64,000 bases of DNA from Nocardia aurantiaca (GTDB lineage: Bacteria; Actinomycetota; Actinomycetes; Mycobacteriales; Mycobacteriaceae). The stretch covers positions 248,001 through 312,000 of the forward strand of contig NZ_WMBB01000004.1 of NCBI RefSeq assembly GCF_009708175.1, in the 5' to 3' direction. Under the pieces are notes generated by a model. That model saw nothing but the letters and a program-made list of their open reading frames with translations, was not told the origin of the DNA and did no database searches. Below, piece after piece: positions 10,046 through 19,552 of the stretch; position 1 is the stretch's first letter, and each line of letters begins with the position of its first letter. A program made the translations under genes and the position numbers.

Positions 10046-13000
10046 TCAAGGGTTTTCTCGCTCGGCGTCTTCCACGATCCAGGCTGCGATCTGCGCTCGG
10101 GAGGTGAATCCGAGTTTGGTGAGGATGTGCTCGACGTGGCCCTGGGCTGTGCGTTGCGAGATCACGAGTTTCGCGGCGATCTGCTTGTTGGTAAGACCTT
10201 GGGCGATAAGGTCTGCGACCTGCCGCTCACGTTTGGTCAGCTCCGAGGACGAACCCGACTTGGGCGTCGTGTCAGTGGGATGCTCCCCGAGTGCGTAGGC
10301 CACCGCGGCGTCCATCCCCATCTCCTGGCCGCGCCGAAACGCCGCCGAGAACCTGCGGGGGCCGAGGGCGGCGCGCGTTGTTCGATCACATTCGTCGTGA
10401 TACTGCACCAGCTCCGCGACACCGTGCGCGACGCTGCCCACAGATCGCCACAGTGCCTCCGCGGCTCCCATCAGAACGGCCGCGCGCTCGGCGGCTCCGC
10501 CCGAGCCGGCAATCCAGGCCATCGCCTCGAGACCGGTTGCCACGACAAAAGGACTGCGCACCCGCCGGTTGACACGAAGCGTTTCCTCGAGCAGTTGTTG
10601 TGCCCTGGGCCGCTCTCCTTGCCACCATGCCGCAATGGCCATGCCCCATAACGCGGACGACCGGAATAGCCATTCACCGCACGCCTCGGTGATGGAGAAC
10701 ACCTGCTCGTAATACTCCATCGCCCGTCGAGTTTCGCCGTATAGGGCATGTGTCCAACCGAGCACCGTCAAACTCGAAACGTACCAATGTCCTTCGCGAT
10801 GGGCGGCGAACCCTTCGAGAGCATGTTCCAAGGAGGAAGAAGCGCGAGCGGGATCGCCCAGATAGAACCCCAGAATGCCGTCGGCGTGAGCGACCAGCGC
10901 CTGGATCACGGGGGCGGGATCCTGTTCGGCGAGCGCGCGTGCTTCCTTCACGAGGGCGTCGGCCGACTGGAAGTCGCCTTGATACGAGGCCATCAAGACG
11001 TCGGCACTGAGCGCCTTGACCCGGTCGGGTATCGAGTCGGCGCGCGGATGGGCGAGTACGCGGTCGAGCCATCGTCGCGCTTCGCCATTGAGTCCCCGGA
11101 AGGTCCAGAACATCATGAGCGCACTGGCGGTGCGCAGTCCGGCTTCGGCAGCCTCCTCGGTGTCCTCCGCCAGACTGTATTCGAGCGCGTCGCGCAAATT
11201 GGGCTGCTCGCGTTCGAGCCTTGCCAGCCAATCGAGCTGCTGATTGCTGATCCACCCGGCGTCCGCGTCGAGGGCCAGACGCTGGTACCAGTCACGGTGC
11301 CGACGCCGCACCAACTGGTCCTCGCCTGATTCCCGCAGCTTCTGCCAGCCGTAGTCCCGGAGCGTCTCGAGCATTCGGAACCGCACGGCGGTATCCGATT
11401 CCTCCCGGATCAGGATCGACTTGTCCACCAATGAGGACAGCACATCGAGTGCGCCGTGCTGTCTCGGATCGGCACAGCACACCTGCTCCGCGGCATCGAG
11501 TTCGAAGCCACCGGCGAACACCGACAACCGGGCCCACAGCCGCTGCTCGTTCGGGCTGCACAGCTCGTAGCTCCAGTCGATGCACCACCGCAGCGTTTGC
11601 TGCCGTGTCGGCGCGGTGCGGCTGGCTCGGGTCAACAGCGCGTACCGATCGGTGAGCCGCGCCAGGATCTGTTCGGGTGACATCGTGCGCATCCGGGCCG
11701 CGGCGAGTTCGATCGCCAGCGGCAATCCATCCAGGCGAGCGCAAATGTGGGCAACGGTGCCAATGTTGCCCTCGGTGAGTTCGAAGCCCGGCACAGCCAA
11801 AGCGGCACGGTCGGCGAACAACGTGACCGCATCATATTTGGGCAGCCCGCGCATCGACGGCTCCCAACTCGAATCCGGGACCTTCAGCGTCGAAACCCGC
11901 AGCACCGCTTCGCCCGCGATATTCAAGGGTTCGCGAGTTGTGACCAGGAGCCGCAGGTCCGGACACGCCCGCAACCACGTTTCGACCAGCTCCGCCACGC
12001 CCGCCACCACCTGCTCGCAATTGTCTACGACCACCAGCGACTTCCGCGCGGACAGGAACTCGAGCACGATCTCGTGCAACGGCCGCGCCGACTCGTCGCG
12101 CAGGCCGAGGGCGGCCGCCACGACCTCCACCAGCAGCGAAGGATCGGAAACGTCAGCCAACTCGACCAACCACACTCCGTCGGGGAAATCGCGTCGCGCA
12201 TTCGACGCCGCCCGCAGTGCAAGCCGCGTCTTGCCGACTCCCCCGGTGCCGGTCAAAGTGACCAGCCGCGACGCGGCCAGCAGATTCTTCACCTCCGCCA
12301 CCTCAGTGCGTCGGTCGACGAAGCTGGTCAAATCAAGCGGCAGGGTACCGGGGCCCGGACGACCCACCGCCGGCGTCGGCGGGTGCCACCCTCTCGTCGG
12401 CGGCTTCCCACCCTGGCGTGCCGAGGCCGGTTCGGCCAGCAGCACCATCTCGTCGACCGCGAATCCGTGCCCGCGCTGCGTTCGCCGGATCGCCTCGCCC
12501 AATGCACTCGCCGAAGGCCGCTCGCGGGGATCTCGGCCCATCGCCATCGCCACCACCGCCGCCACGTCAGCAGCGATGCCGCTGTCTCGCAGGTCCGGAA
12601 CCGGCTGGGCGGTGATCCGCAGGAACTGGGTCACCACATTCTCCCCGCTGCGCCGCTCGAACGCCGCATGTCCGGTCAGCGCACAGAACAGGGTGGCGCC
12701 CAGTCCATAGACATCCGCAACCGAGGTCGGAATCTCGCCCTCGAGCACCTCCGGAGCGGTGAATGCCGGGGATCCGGTCAGGGTGCCCGTCGCCGTCTCG
12801 AACCCCCCAGCGATCCGTGCGATGCCGAAATCGGTCAACGCCGGCTCGCCGTAATCGGTGAGCAGAATGTTTCCCGGTTTCACGTCCCGATGCACAATCC
12901 CCGACCGATGCGCGCTCTCCAACGCTCCGGCGATCTTCACTCCGATCCACAACACCGTCTCCAAGGGCAGCGGACCCTGTTCACGGATCCGCGTATCGAG

Positions 13001-13330
13001 CGAGCCCGACGGGTAATAAGGCATCACCAGAAATGGGCGACCACTCGCGGTAGTACCCGCCTGCAGCACCGGCACGATATTGGGATGCCCGGTCAGTCGG
13101 CCCATCGCGCGCTGCTCCCGAAAAAACCGCGCCCGATTCTCCGCGTCCAGCTCGGCGGTCAGGATCTTCACCGCAACCGTCCGGCCCAGCGCGGGCTGGG
13201 TGCAGCGATACACCACACCGAAACCGCCCCGCCCAACCTCTTCGGCATCGTCGAAACCGACCGCGCTCAGTTCCTCGGCAACCGGCACAGAGACGTCAGA
13301 GACTGTCCGGAAGGCGTCATTTTCGCTCAT
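10046..13330 (-). CDS. Ser/Thr protein kinase fused to NB-ARC ATPase, helical repeats and LuxR DNA-binding domain (PknK-like)
   Basis: A 1094-residue signalling regulator. Residues 26-290 are a Hanks-type kinase with G-loop GRGGFG (33-38), Lys55, HRDVKPGN (147-154) and DFG (167-169). An NB-ARC/STAND ATPase follows, with TFVDRR-type LTSFVDRRTEV, P-loop GTGGVGKT, VVVDNCEQV and LPLAIELAA. A long TPR-like helical region comes next. The C-terminus is a LuxR helix-turn-helix (LTKRERQVADLIAQGLTNKQ). The kinase half closely resembles M. tuberculosis PknK; the ATPase half is of the AfsR-type NB-ARC kind. Start MSENDAF is chosen over an ATG 40 codons upstream. It stands alone, with no obvious target gene. 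Confidence 0.92.
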   Translation of the reverse strand: MSENDAFRTVSDVSVPVAEELSAVGFDDAEEVGRGGFGVVYRCTQPALGRTVAVKILTAELDAENRARFFREQRAMGRLTGHPNIVPVLQAGTTASGRPFLVMPYYPSGSLDTRIREQGPLPLETVLWIGVKIAGALESAHRSGIVHRDVKPGNILLTDYGEPALTDFGIARIAGGFETATGTLTGSPAFTAPEVLEGEIPTSVADVYGLGATLFCALTGHAAFERRSGENVVTQFLRITAQPVPDLRDSGIAADVAAVVAMAMGRDPRERPSASALGEAIRRTQRGHGFAVDEMVLLAEPASARQGGKPPTRGWHPPTPAVGRPGPGTLPLDLTSFVDRRTEVAEVKNLLAASRLVTLTGTGGVGKTRLALRAASNARRDFPDGVWLVELADVSDPSLLVEVVAAALGLRDESARPLHEIVLEFLSARKSLVVVDNCEQVVAGVAELVETWLRACPDLRLLVTTREPLNIAGEAVLRVSTLKVPDSSWEPSMRGLPKYDAVTLFADRAALAVPGFELTEGNIGTVAHICARLDGLPLAIELAAARMRTMSPEQILARLTDRYALLTRASRTAPTRQQTLRWCIDWSYELCSPNEQRLWARLSVFAGGFELDAAEQVCCADPRQHGALDVLSSLVDKSILIREESDTAVRFRMLETLRDYGWQKLRESGEDQLVRRRHRDWYQRLALDADAGWISNQQLDWLARLEREQPNLRDALEYSLAEDTEEAAEAGLRTASALMMFWTFRGLNGEARRWLDRVLAHPRADSIPDRVKALSADVLMASYQGDFQSADALVKEARALAEQDPAPVIQALVAHADGILGFYLGDPARASSSLEHALEGFAAHREGHWYVSSLTVLGWTHALYGETRRAMEYYEQVFSITEACGEWLFRSSALWGMAIAAWWQGERPRAQQLLEETLRVNRRVRSPFVVATGLEAMAWIAGSGGAAERAAVLMGAAEALWRSVGSVAHGVAELVQYHDECDRTTRAALGPRRFSAAFRRGQEMGMDAAVAYALGEHPTDTTPKSGSSSELTKRERQVADLIAQGLTNKQIAAKLVISQRTAQGHVEHILTKLGFTSRAQIAAWIVEDAERENP

Positions 13331-14039
13331 CAGCCGCACACCATCCTCGGCATGTCCCCGGAAACATGCGTTCACTGCCGGACAATGGCCAGCGTATCGC
13401 ACCACGCCGCAACTAAATGGCAATCGTGAACAACCGCCCGGGCGTGGCAACTGGATCCGAGCTTGCGTTCAGGCGTAGCAGGGATGCCCGTCTACACGGA
13501 CATACGGAGGCGTATGCCAGCACTGATTGCGCAAACCGGAAAACGAACCGTCCACGCACGCGCTGGAAGTGACACGCGCCGACCGACTCGGCGGCAATGG
13601 AACACCGCTCTCAATGGTCGAATCAACGGCGCCGATCGCCGCGGATGGCGGAGCTGTGGGCGGCGGCCGACGCGATCCCGCACATGTCGGCATGGCGACC
13701 AGCAGGTCGTGTACACCCCGTCCGTATTTGCGACGAAGCGCGCACGCCTGATGACGGTTTCCCTCCCCACCGCGAGCGGGGAACGGGCTCATCTCCCGTC
13801 GCAGCGTCCGCTGAGGCTCGGCAACCCGCACTGGTCAAGTCATTGGCGAGGCAGAAATAGGTATACCCGCGGCAATTCGACCCTCACGGTAATGCCCAAT
13901 GCGATAGAGCATGGAGGAGACAGAGCAGGCGACATCGGGCGAGTCCCCATGAATCCAGCCGCACCACCGAATTCACCACAGCAACATCGCCGCCGAGCAG
14001 AAGCTGTCACACCGCAACGGCGACATCTGAGGTAAACAA
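13331..14039. other. Intergenic region, no gene recognised
   Basis: This 709-bp stretch separates the divergent kinase and serine hydrolase genes and presumably holds both promoters. Open frames exist on both strands but none has a recognisable motif or convincing ribosome site. The part from about 13860 to 14039 is less GC-rich than its flanks. Confidence 0.4.
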
Positions 14040-15278
14040 ATGCCAGAATCGCGTTCTTCTCGCCCCGGTCACCCCCGCCTGCCCGACACCATCGTGCACG
14101 GTGCGTGGGAACCGGGCTACGACGACGCGATCACCGCGTTCGCGCGCCTCTTCTCGACCGGGCGCGGCGGCGGTGCGCTCGCCGTCTATCACCAGGGCCG
14201 TCCCGTCGTCGACATCTGGACCGGTTCCGCCGACCTCGACCGGGGCGTCGCCTGGCAATCCAACACCGCTGCTCTGTCGTATTCGACGTCCAAAGGCATC
14301 ACCGCTACCGTGCTGCACCGATTGGCTGAGCAGGGACTGATCGACTACCACGCGCCGGTCGCGGAATACTGGCCGGAATTCGGCGTCAATAGCAAGAAGA
14401 ACATTACTGTGGCCGACGTACTCACTCACCGAGCTGGCCTGTCACATGTCGCCCCGCTCGCCCGCAACCTCGAAGAACTGGTGGATCACCACCTGATGGA
14501 AGAACGGATCGCGGCGGCCGCACCCGACCGATGGCGCGGAATACCTGCCTATCACGCGATCTCCTTCGGCTGGCTCGCCGCCGGTATCGCGCGCGCGGTG
14601 ACCGGCAAGGGCATGGGCGAGCTGTACCGCACCGAACTCGCCGAACCGCTGCAAATCGACGGTTTGCACCTCGGCACCCCACCGCCATCGGCGAACGTCA
14701 CCGTCGCCGTCCCACACGGATCGCAGGTCCCGTTCGGTATCCCCGATGCCGCGCGGGTTCTGCGGATCGCCAGACACATTCCGGCCCCAGGTGCCGGGTT
14801 CATCCGCGCGATCTACACCCACGGAGTCGAGCGGGTCGCCTCCGGAACCGATCCGGCCATCCTGCTCGGCGAAAGCCCCGCCGCCAACGGCGTATTCACC
14901 GCGCGCGCCATCGCCGCGGTCTATGACGGCATCGCCACCGACAGGCTGCTGCCGCGATCACGGGTGCGGCGGATCTCACGGGTGCAGACCTGGCTACCGG
15001 ACCGAAACCTGCTGCTTCCGATGGGCTGGCGACTCGGCTACCACTCCATTCCCACACCCGGCGCCCCGCGCGGCTTCGGACACATCGGACTCGCCGGATC
15101 AGGCGGCTGGACCGACCCCGACACCGGCCTGTCGGTCGGACTCGTGCACAACTGGCTCCCGGAAGCAGGTCGCCTACCTTGCGATCAAGTCATCCTCCCC
15201 CGTTTGCTCGCTCCCATCGTCCGCGCCGCCAGCGGAACCCGGCACACAGACCTGCCGGACCTCCGCAAGATCTCCTGA
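14040..15278 (+). CDS. Serine hydrolase of the beta-lactamase/EstB (class C-like) family
   Basis: A 412-residue protein with the penicillin-binding fold. The nucleophile motif S-x-x-K is STSKG (near residue 82), and LTHRAGLSH and FGHIGLAGSGGW are the usual flanking motifs, the latter standing in for the KTG box. No signal peptide is visible, so it is more likely an intracellular esterase than a secreted beta-lactamase. Mycobacterial relatives are lipase/esterase proteins of the LipE/LipL type. The ATG is preceded by GAGGTAA. Confidence 0.88.
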   Translation: MPESRSSRPGHPRLPDTIVHGAWEPGYDDAITAFARLFSTGRGGGALAVYHQGRPVVDIWTGSADLDRGVAWQSNTAALSYSTSKGITATVLHRLAEQGLIDYHAPVAEYWPEFGVNSKKNITVADVLTHRAGLSHVAPLARNLEELVDHHLMEERIAAAAPDRWRGIPAYHAISFGWLAAGIARAVTGKGMGELYRTELAEPLQIDGLHLGTPPPSANVTVAVPHGSQVPFGIPDAARVLRIARHIPAPGAGFIRAIYTHGVERVASGTDPAILLGESPAANGVFTARAIAAVYDGIATDRLLPRSRVRRISRVQTWLPDRNLLLPMGWRLGYHSIPTPGAPRGFGHIGLAGSGGWTDPDTGLSVGLVHNWLPEAGRLPCDQVILPRLLAPIVRAASGTRHTDLPDLRKIS

Positions 15279-16013
15279 ACCAACGTGGACATTCCTGTTC
15301 GAGGAGTAGGGATGATCGCGCGGGCACTGCTCGCCACCGTCCCGGGATACCGCCGCCGGGCCCTGTGGCACCCGGCACGAATGCCGCAGCGACCCCGGTC
15401 TCGTCTGCCGCGCCCTCGGCCGGGTCGGCCAACGATCTACTGATCGATCCGGCTCCGCATGCAAGCCTTACTCAGTCCGGAAAGAGCGGTACAGGCATGC
15501 AGCCCAGTGGAATCGACGCTCAGCGAGACGGAGCCGCTGGGCTCGGCCGGATCGAGCGGCTGTGCCGAAGCCTCGGGAAGGCCACACAGGCTTGACGCCA
15601 CGGATTCAGCGGAGACAGGAAGCCCGTAAGTGAGCGATGCCGCCGGACGAAGGGGGAGTGGTCCAGCGACATCGACAGCATCGGCGACCGACAGCCATCA
15701 AGGCCGAAACAGGCCGCCACCTTGTAGGCCAACACTGTTTGGGGGTTACAGGCCGGCCCGGAGGGATCTTACGGGCAAGCCCCCTTCATTGCGCAACTCG
15801 AACGTGCCGTTGTGAAATCCCGTGGACCACAAGGTGAAACAACGCATCCTTCTGGCGGGGTCCGGCAACCGACGTGACGTCGCAGGTCGCCCCCGATGGC
15901 CCGATCCGTCTCCAGCCGGATCGACGCCCCTGGAGAGTGCGTCACGTCACAAGATTACATACCGGTCGGTTTGTAAGTGTGGTCGGCGAGTGGACGTGTG
16001 ATCGAATAATCGA
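15279..16013. other. Intergenic region with one dispersed repeat copy
   Basis: This 735-bp stretch holds no convincing gene apart from a 43-codon open frame at 15312-15443 (MIARALLATVPGYRRRALW...). That frame has a good GAGGAG ribosome site but largely coincides with the repeat copy at 15324-15399. The rest has weak frames on both strands and lower GC towards 15960-16010. Confidence 0.4.
15324..15399 (+). repeat. Dispersed ~76-bp repeat, copy 1
   Basis: This segment and 19457-19531 match in the same orientation over about 76 bp, with roughly nine differences and one gap. They share the core GCCGCCGGGCCCTGTGGC and the downstream GCCGCAGCG. The two copies bracket the menB/hydrolase/XRE block. 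Translated on the minus strand both give PQGPAAVSR-GGE, so the repeat may be an old coding fragment or a non-coding element. Confidence 0.6.
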
Positions 16014-16265
16014 GTGGGAGAGCAACTTTCAGAGTTCGCGAAACACAGCGACCGCAGAGAGAGCCGCCGAGGACGCATCAGCATCGGAGGTCGAATCGAT
16101 GATTTCGGCACATATCGATTCAGATGCCCGACTGCCGGTTGCCAGTGGTTTCACGATGAGATCACAACTTCCGACAATCCACGTTGGAGAGAGCTGGTCG
16201 AGTCGGCGGTCGACGCGCATCTGACCGCCGAACACCCTCATTGGATCCAGCCCGACTACAGCTAG
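16014..16265 (+). CDS. Small putative C2H2-type zinc-binding protein
   Basis: An 83-residue protein from a GTG start. The C-terminal half carries FRCPTAGCQWFHDE and AVDAHLTAEHPHW, giving Cys38-x4-Cys43 and His69-x4-His74, spaced as in small actinobacterial zinc-ribbon-like proteins. Base composition is lower in GC than in its neighbours, hinting at transfer. No partner is evident. Function unknown; a metal site is an inference from residue spacing. Confidence 0.55.
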   Translation: MGEQLSEFAKHSDRRESRRGRISIGGRIDDFGTYRFRCPTAGCQWFHDEITTSDNPRWRELVESAVDAHLTAEHPHWIQPDYS

Positions 16266-16416
16266 AGTCCGATCGGGCAGCCGCGCTTCGCGATGGATCC
16301 CGCCCGGCCGGAGGCGGAATGCGTATTCGAAATATGCTCTGCTCCAGCATGTTCCGACTCACACTTGCCGACAAGGCGAGAGGCCGACCCCGTCTCGAAG
16401 TGCGAGCGTTACTAGG

Positions 16417-17319
16417 GTGGCCAAGGTGACCTTCAATCCAGATTTGTGGCGGCCCGTCCCGGGATTCGAGAACCTCACCGACATCACGTACCACCGGCAC
16501 GTCGAGCAGGGCACGGTACGGATCGCCTTCGATCGCCCAGAGGTACGCAACGCTTTCCGGCCGCACACCGTCGACGAGCTCTACCGCGCCCTCGACCACG
16601 CCCGCATGAGCGCCGACGTCGGCGCGGTCCTGCTCACCGGGAACGGCCCCAGCCCCAAGGACGGCGGCTGGGCCTTCTGCTCCGGCGGCGACCAGCGCAT
16701 CCGCGGACGCAGCGGCTACCAATACGCCTCCGGCGACACCGCCGACACCATCGACGCGGCCCGCGCCGGCCGACTGCACATCCTCGAGGTGCAGCGGCTC
16801 ATCCGCTTCATGCCCAAGGTGGTCATCGCCCTGGTCAACGGCTGGGCCGCGGGCGGCGGCCACAGCCTGCACGTCACCTGCGACCTCACCCTGGCCTCAC
16901 GCGAGCACGCCCGGTTCAAGCAGACCGACGCCGATGTGGGCAGCTTCGACGCCGGCTACGGCAGCGCCTACCTGGCGAAAATGGTGGGGCAGAAGTTCGC
17001 TCGCGAGATCTTCTTCCTCGGACGGCCCTACACCGCCGAGGAAATGCACCAGATGGGTGCGGTCAACGCCGTCGTGGACCACAAGCAGCTCGAGGATGTC
17101 GCGCTCGAGTGGACCGCCGACATTCTCGGCAAGTCGCCACAGGCCATTCGAATGCTGAAATACGCCTTCAACCTCACCGACGACGGACTGGTCGGTCAGC
17201 AGCTTTTCGCCGGAGAGGCAACGCGCCTGGCCTACATGACCGACGAAGCCGTCGAGGGCCGCGACGCCTTCCTCGAGAAACGCCTACCCGACTGGAAACC
17301 CTACCCCTGGTACTTCTGA
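16417..17319 (+). CDS. menB: 1,4-dihydroxy-2-naphthoyl-CoA synthase MenB
   Basis: MenB closes the naphthoate ring of menaquinone from o-succinylbenzoyl-CoA. The 300-residue protein is very close to mycobacterial MenB: DITYHRHV, FDRPEVRNAFRPHTVDELYR, GGWAFCSGGDQRIRGR and NGWAAGGGHSLH for the crotonase oxyanion hole, SFDAGYGSAYLA with the catalytic Asp, and the C-terminal DWKPYPWYF. The start is GTG (MAKVTFNPDLW). No other men gene is in the window, so this is either a detached menB or a second copy. Confidence 0.96.
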   Translation: MAKVTFNPDLWRPVPGFENLTDITYHRHVEQGTVRIAFDRPEVRNAFRPHTVDELYRALDHARMSADVGAVLLTGNGPSPKDGGWAFCSGGDQRIRGRSGYQYASGDTADTIDAARAGRLHILEVQRLIRFMPKVVIALVNGWAAGGGHSLHVTCDLTLASREHARFKQTDADVGSFDAGYGSAYLAKMVGQKFAREIFFLGRPYTAEEMHQMGAVNAVVDHKQLEDVALEWTADILGKSPQAIRMLKYAFNLTDDGLVGQQLFAGEATRLAYMTDEAVEGRDAFLEKRLPDWKPYPWYF

Positions 17320-17428
17320 TTTGACCTGCGCCGGAGTTGTTTTGACACTCTGTCGGACCAGAAGGAACCTCTGAACAGAGTGTGCCCGAGGCGGGACAGG
17401 TGGACGAGAGCACCGCTAGGCTACGGCA

Positions 17429-18244
17429 ATGCCGTACGTCGATACCGATGGTGCCCGCACGTTCTACACCTCCTCCGGTGACCAAGGGCGTCCTGCCGTG
17501 GTGTTGAGTCATGGGTTCTTCATGGATCTGTCGATGTTCGCACCGCAGGTGGAATATCTGGAGGCGAGAGGTTTTCGGGTGCTGTGCTGGGATGCTCGCG
17601 GGCACGGTGGCACCGTCACCGAGCCGGATCGTCCGTTCAGCTACTGGGATTCGGCACGTGATCTGCTGGCGGTGATGGACGCGGCCGGGGTGGAGAGTGC
17701 GATCCTTGGCGGAATGTCGCAGGGTGGCTACGCCATCCTGCGGACCGCATTGTTGGCTCCAGAGCGGGTTGACGCGCTGATCCTGCTCGACACCGAGGCC
17801 GACGCTTCGAATGATGACGAAAAGGCCGCGTACCACGAACTTTTCGACTCCTGGACCAATCCCGAAGTGCCGTTGGAATTACTGGCGGACGGATTGGCAC
17901 CGCAGCTGATCGGCGGCACCGCGGCCGACCAGGCACCGTGGCGGGCGAAATGGGCGGCCAGTGACCGGCCCTCGATCAGGCAGGCGGCCGCCTGTTTGAT
18001 CGAGCGGGAGTCACTGCTGGATCGGCTGGACGAGATCATTTGCCCTGCACTGGTTCTGCGTGGTGAACTCGACGCGTCGAGCACAGCGGAGAAGTCCGCG
18101 GCTTTGGCGGCCAAGCTGGCGAACGCCGACCCGGTCGTGACAATTCCCGGGGCCGGTCACGCGGCGAACTGGACGGCCCCGGACCTCGTCAATGAGGCAA
18201 TCGGTGGGTTTCTCACTGGGCTGGCAAGCTCGGCGGCCCGCTGA
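17429..18244 (+). CDS. Alpha/beta-hydrolase
   Basis: A 271-residue hydrolase of the 3-oxoadipate enol-lactonase/haloperoxidase-like group. The nucleophile elbow is GGMSQGG (Ser near residue 98), the oxyanion region is LSHGFFMD, and the acid and base are in LRGELDASS and GAGHAANW. Substrate is unknown. The gene runs convergently into the XRE regulator and their 3' ends overlap by 32 bp. It sits 109 bp downstream of menB on the same strand but has no obvious menaquinone role (MenH differs). Confidence 0.9.
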   Translation: MPYVDTDGARTFYTSSGDQGRPAVVLSHGFFMDLSMFAPQVEYLEARGFRVLCWDARGHGGTVTEPDRPFSYWDSARDLLAVMDAAGVESAILGGMSQGGYAILRTALLAPERVDALILLDTEADASNDDEKAAYHELFDSWTNPEVPLELLADGLAPQLIGGTAADQAPWRAKWAASDRPSIRQAAACLIERESLLDRLDEIICPALVLRGELDASSTAEKSAALAAKLANADPVVTIPGAGHAANWTAPDLVNEAIGGFLTGLASSAAR

Positions 18245-19052
18245 ACGGCAGCTTGATACCGATGAACCACTGAAAAGGCGTATCCACGCCGGGAATGTCG
18301 GTGATCCGGACCCGCACGCTGTACGGCTCTCGCGTATCCGGATCGCGTAGGTGCATCAATGGTTGGTGACGATCGAAGTCGACGCGCTCGGCGAGATACA
18401 TGGTTCTGAACGCCTCGCACGAACTGAGCTGCCGGAGCAGATCCAGCGCCCATTGCGGGTTCTGGTACCTGCCCATATGCCAACGGAACCAATTCACCGT
18501 CAGCCGGGCTTCGTCCTCCCACTCCATCATCACGTCGCGTGACTCGGGGACCAGAAAGAACCACACCAGGATGTTCACCACTTCCAAAAGCCGCGGATAA
18601 GCGGCTTCGTAGATCTGGTTGGCCCATAACACATTCCATCGCTCATCGACATAGCCCGACAGATGCGGGGTCAGATCGTCGGCGGCGGCACGCAGGTCCT
18701 CGGTGATCAGTTCACGCATCTCGGCCACCGACAGCGGGGAATGGGTGCGCGGGCCAGAGGTCTTCGGAGCCGCGAGATTGTGCATGTGCTGCCGCTCGGC
18801 CGGCGTCAGCCGCAGCGCACGCGCAATCGCGTCCACCACTTCGGGACTGGGAGAGGTCTTCTCCCGTTGCTCGATCTGGGCTATGTAACTCGCAGAGACG
18901 TCACACGCGGCGGCAAGCGCCGGTCGGCTGAGGCCACGAGGATAGTCCGGCCGCCGAGCCGTTCGGTGGGTTCGAAGAAAATCCGCGAGATTGGGGGCCA
19001 GTAATTGGTCATCAGCCTCGATTTCCCCCGATGCAGAATAGCCAGCATTCAC
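18213..19052 (-). CDS. XRE-family regulator with MmyB-like ligand-binding domain
   Basis: A 279-residue regulator. The N-terminal helix-turn-helix reads LSRPALAAACDVSASYIAQI then EQREKTSPSPEVVDAIARAL. The C-terminal part (SGYVDERWNVLWANQIYEAAYP onward, ending in DTPFQWFIGIKLP) is the MmyB-like PAS-fold domain common in actinobacteria. The GTG start at 19052 is the best of several upstream possibilities because the frame above it has no domain content. Targets are often an adjacent oxidoreductase or hydrolase; here the convergent hydrolase is the only neighbour. Confidence 0.88.
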   Translation of the reverse strand: MNAGYSASGEIEADDQLLAPNLADFLRTHRTARRPDYPRGLSRPALAAACDVSASYIAQIEQREKTSPSPEVVDAIARALRLTPAERQHMHNLAAPKTSGPRTHSPLSVAEMRELITEDLRAAADDLTPHLSGYVDERWNVLWANQIYEAAYPRLLEVVNILVWFFLVPESRDVMMEWEDEARLTVNWFRWHMGRYQNPQWALDLLRQLSSCEAFRTMYLAERVDFDRHQPLMHLRDPDTREPYSVRVRITDIPGVDTPFQWFIGIKLPFSGPPSLPAQ

Positions 19053-19456
19053 GGCCAGCAGGATACCCTTGAACGAGCGCCACGGTTTGGGTGAATGCGA
19101 GCCTGGATACCACGAAAACCAAAGCGGGAGAGTGGATCCCGTCGATCCCCCGCCCGCCACCGACCAGAGGGCACTCTGCACAGCGTGCGTCCGGCGGCTT
19201 TACCCTCACGAACTGAGCATGTTCAGATTGGCTCATCACCGCCTCATCGGACACGATCCGCCGGATTGGCTGAGTAATTGCATTGCGGCCCTGCATATTC
19301 CGCGATGCTATGGAGGTTCGGAGCCCTACAGTCTCCCCGCCGATGACAGGTCGGGGACCCACCGCGAGGACTGCGCGAAGGGGGCACAGCCCTCGCGGAA
19401 GGGTTGCGCCCGGAGGTCGGTTGAGATGATCAAGGTCTTGCCATGTCCGATATGGT

Positions 19457-19531
19457 GCACCGCTCGCCACCGGCCCGGGACACGGCCGCCGGGCCCTGTG
19501 GCGCTCGGCGCGAACGCCGCAGCGGCCCGGT
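19457..19531 (+). repeat. Dispersed ~76-bp repeat, copy 2
   Basis: Partner of the copy at 15324-15399, same orientation, sharing CGCTCGCCACC-type left ends and the GCCGCCGGGCCCTGTGGC core. Its right end forms the left arm of the hairpin at 19517-19552, a feature the first copy lacks. Confidence 0.6.
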
Positions 19532-19552
19532 CGGGAGACCGGGCCGCTGCGG
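19517..19552 (-). terminator. Hairpin terminator of the repeat-protein/sortase operon
   Basis: A perfect 16-bp stem (arm CCGCAGCGGCCCGGTC) with a four-base loop, starting 27 bp beyond the sortase stop. There is no T-run, as is common in high-GC actinobacteria. Confidence 0.75.

Noticed and set aside
11747..13429. 560-codon plus-strand open frame
   Set aside because: Antisense to the kinase/NB-ARC gene; composition is that of a shadow frame.
15312..15443. 43-codon frame with a good ribosome site
   Set aside because: Most of it is the dispersed repeat, and the second repeat copy has no equivalent start, so coding is doubtful.
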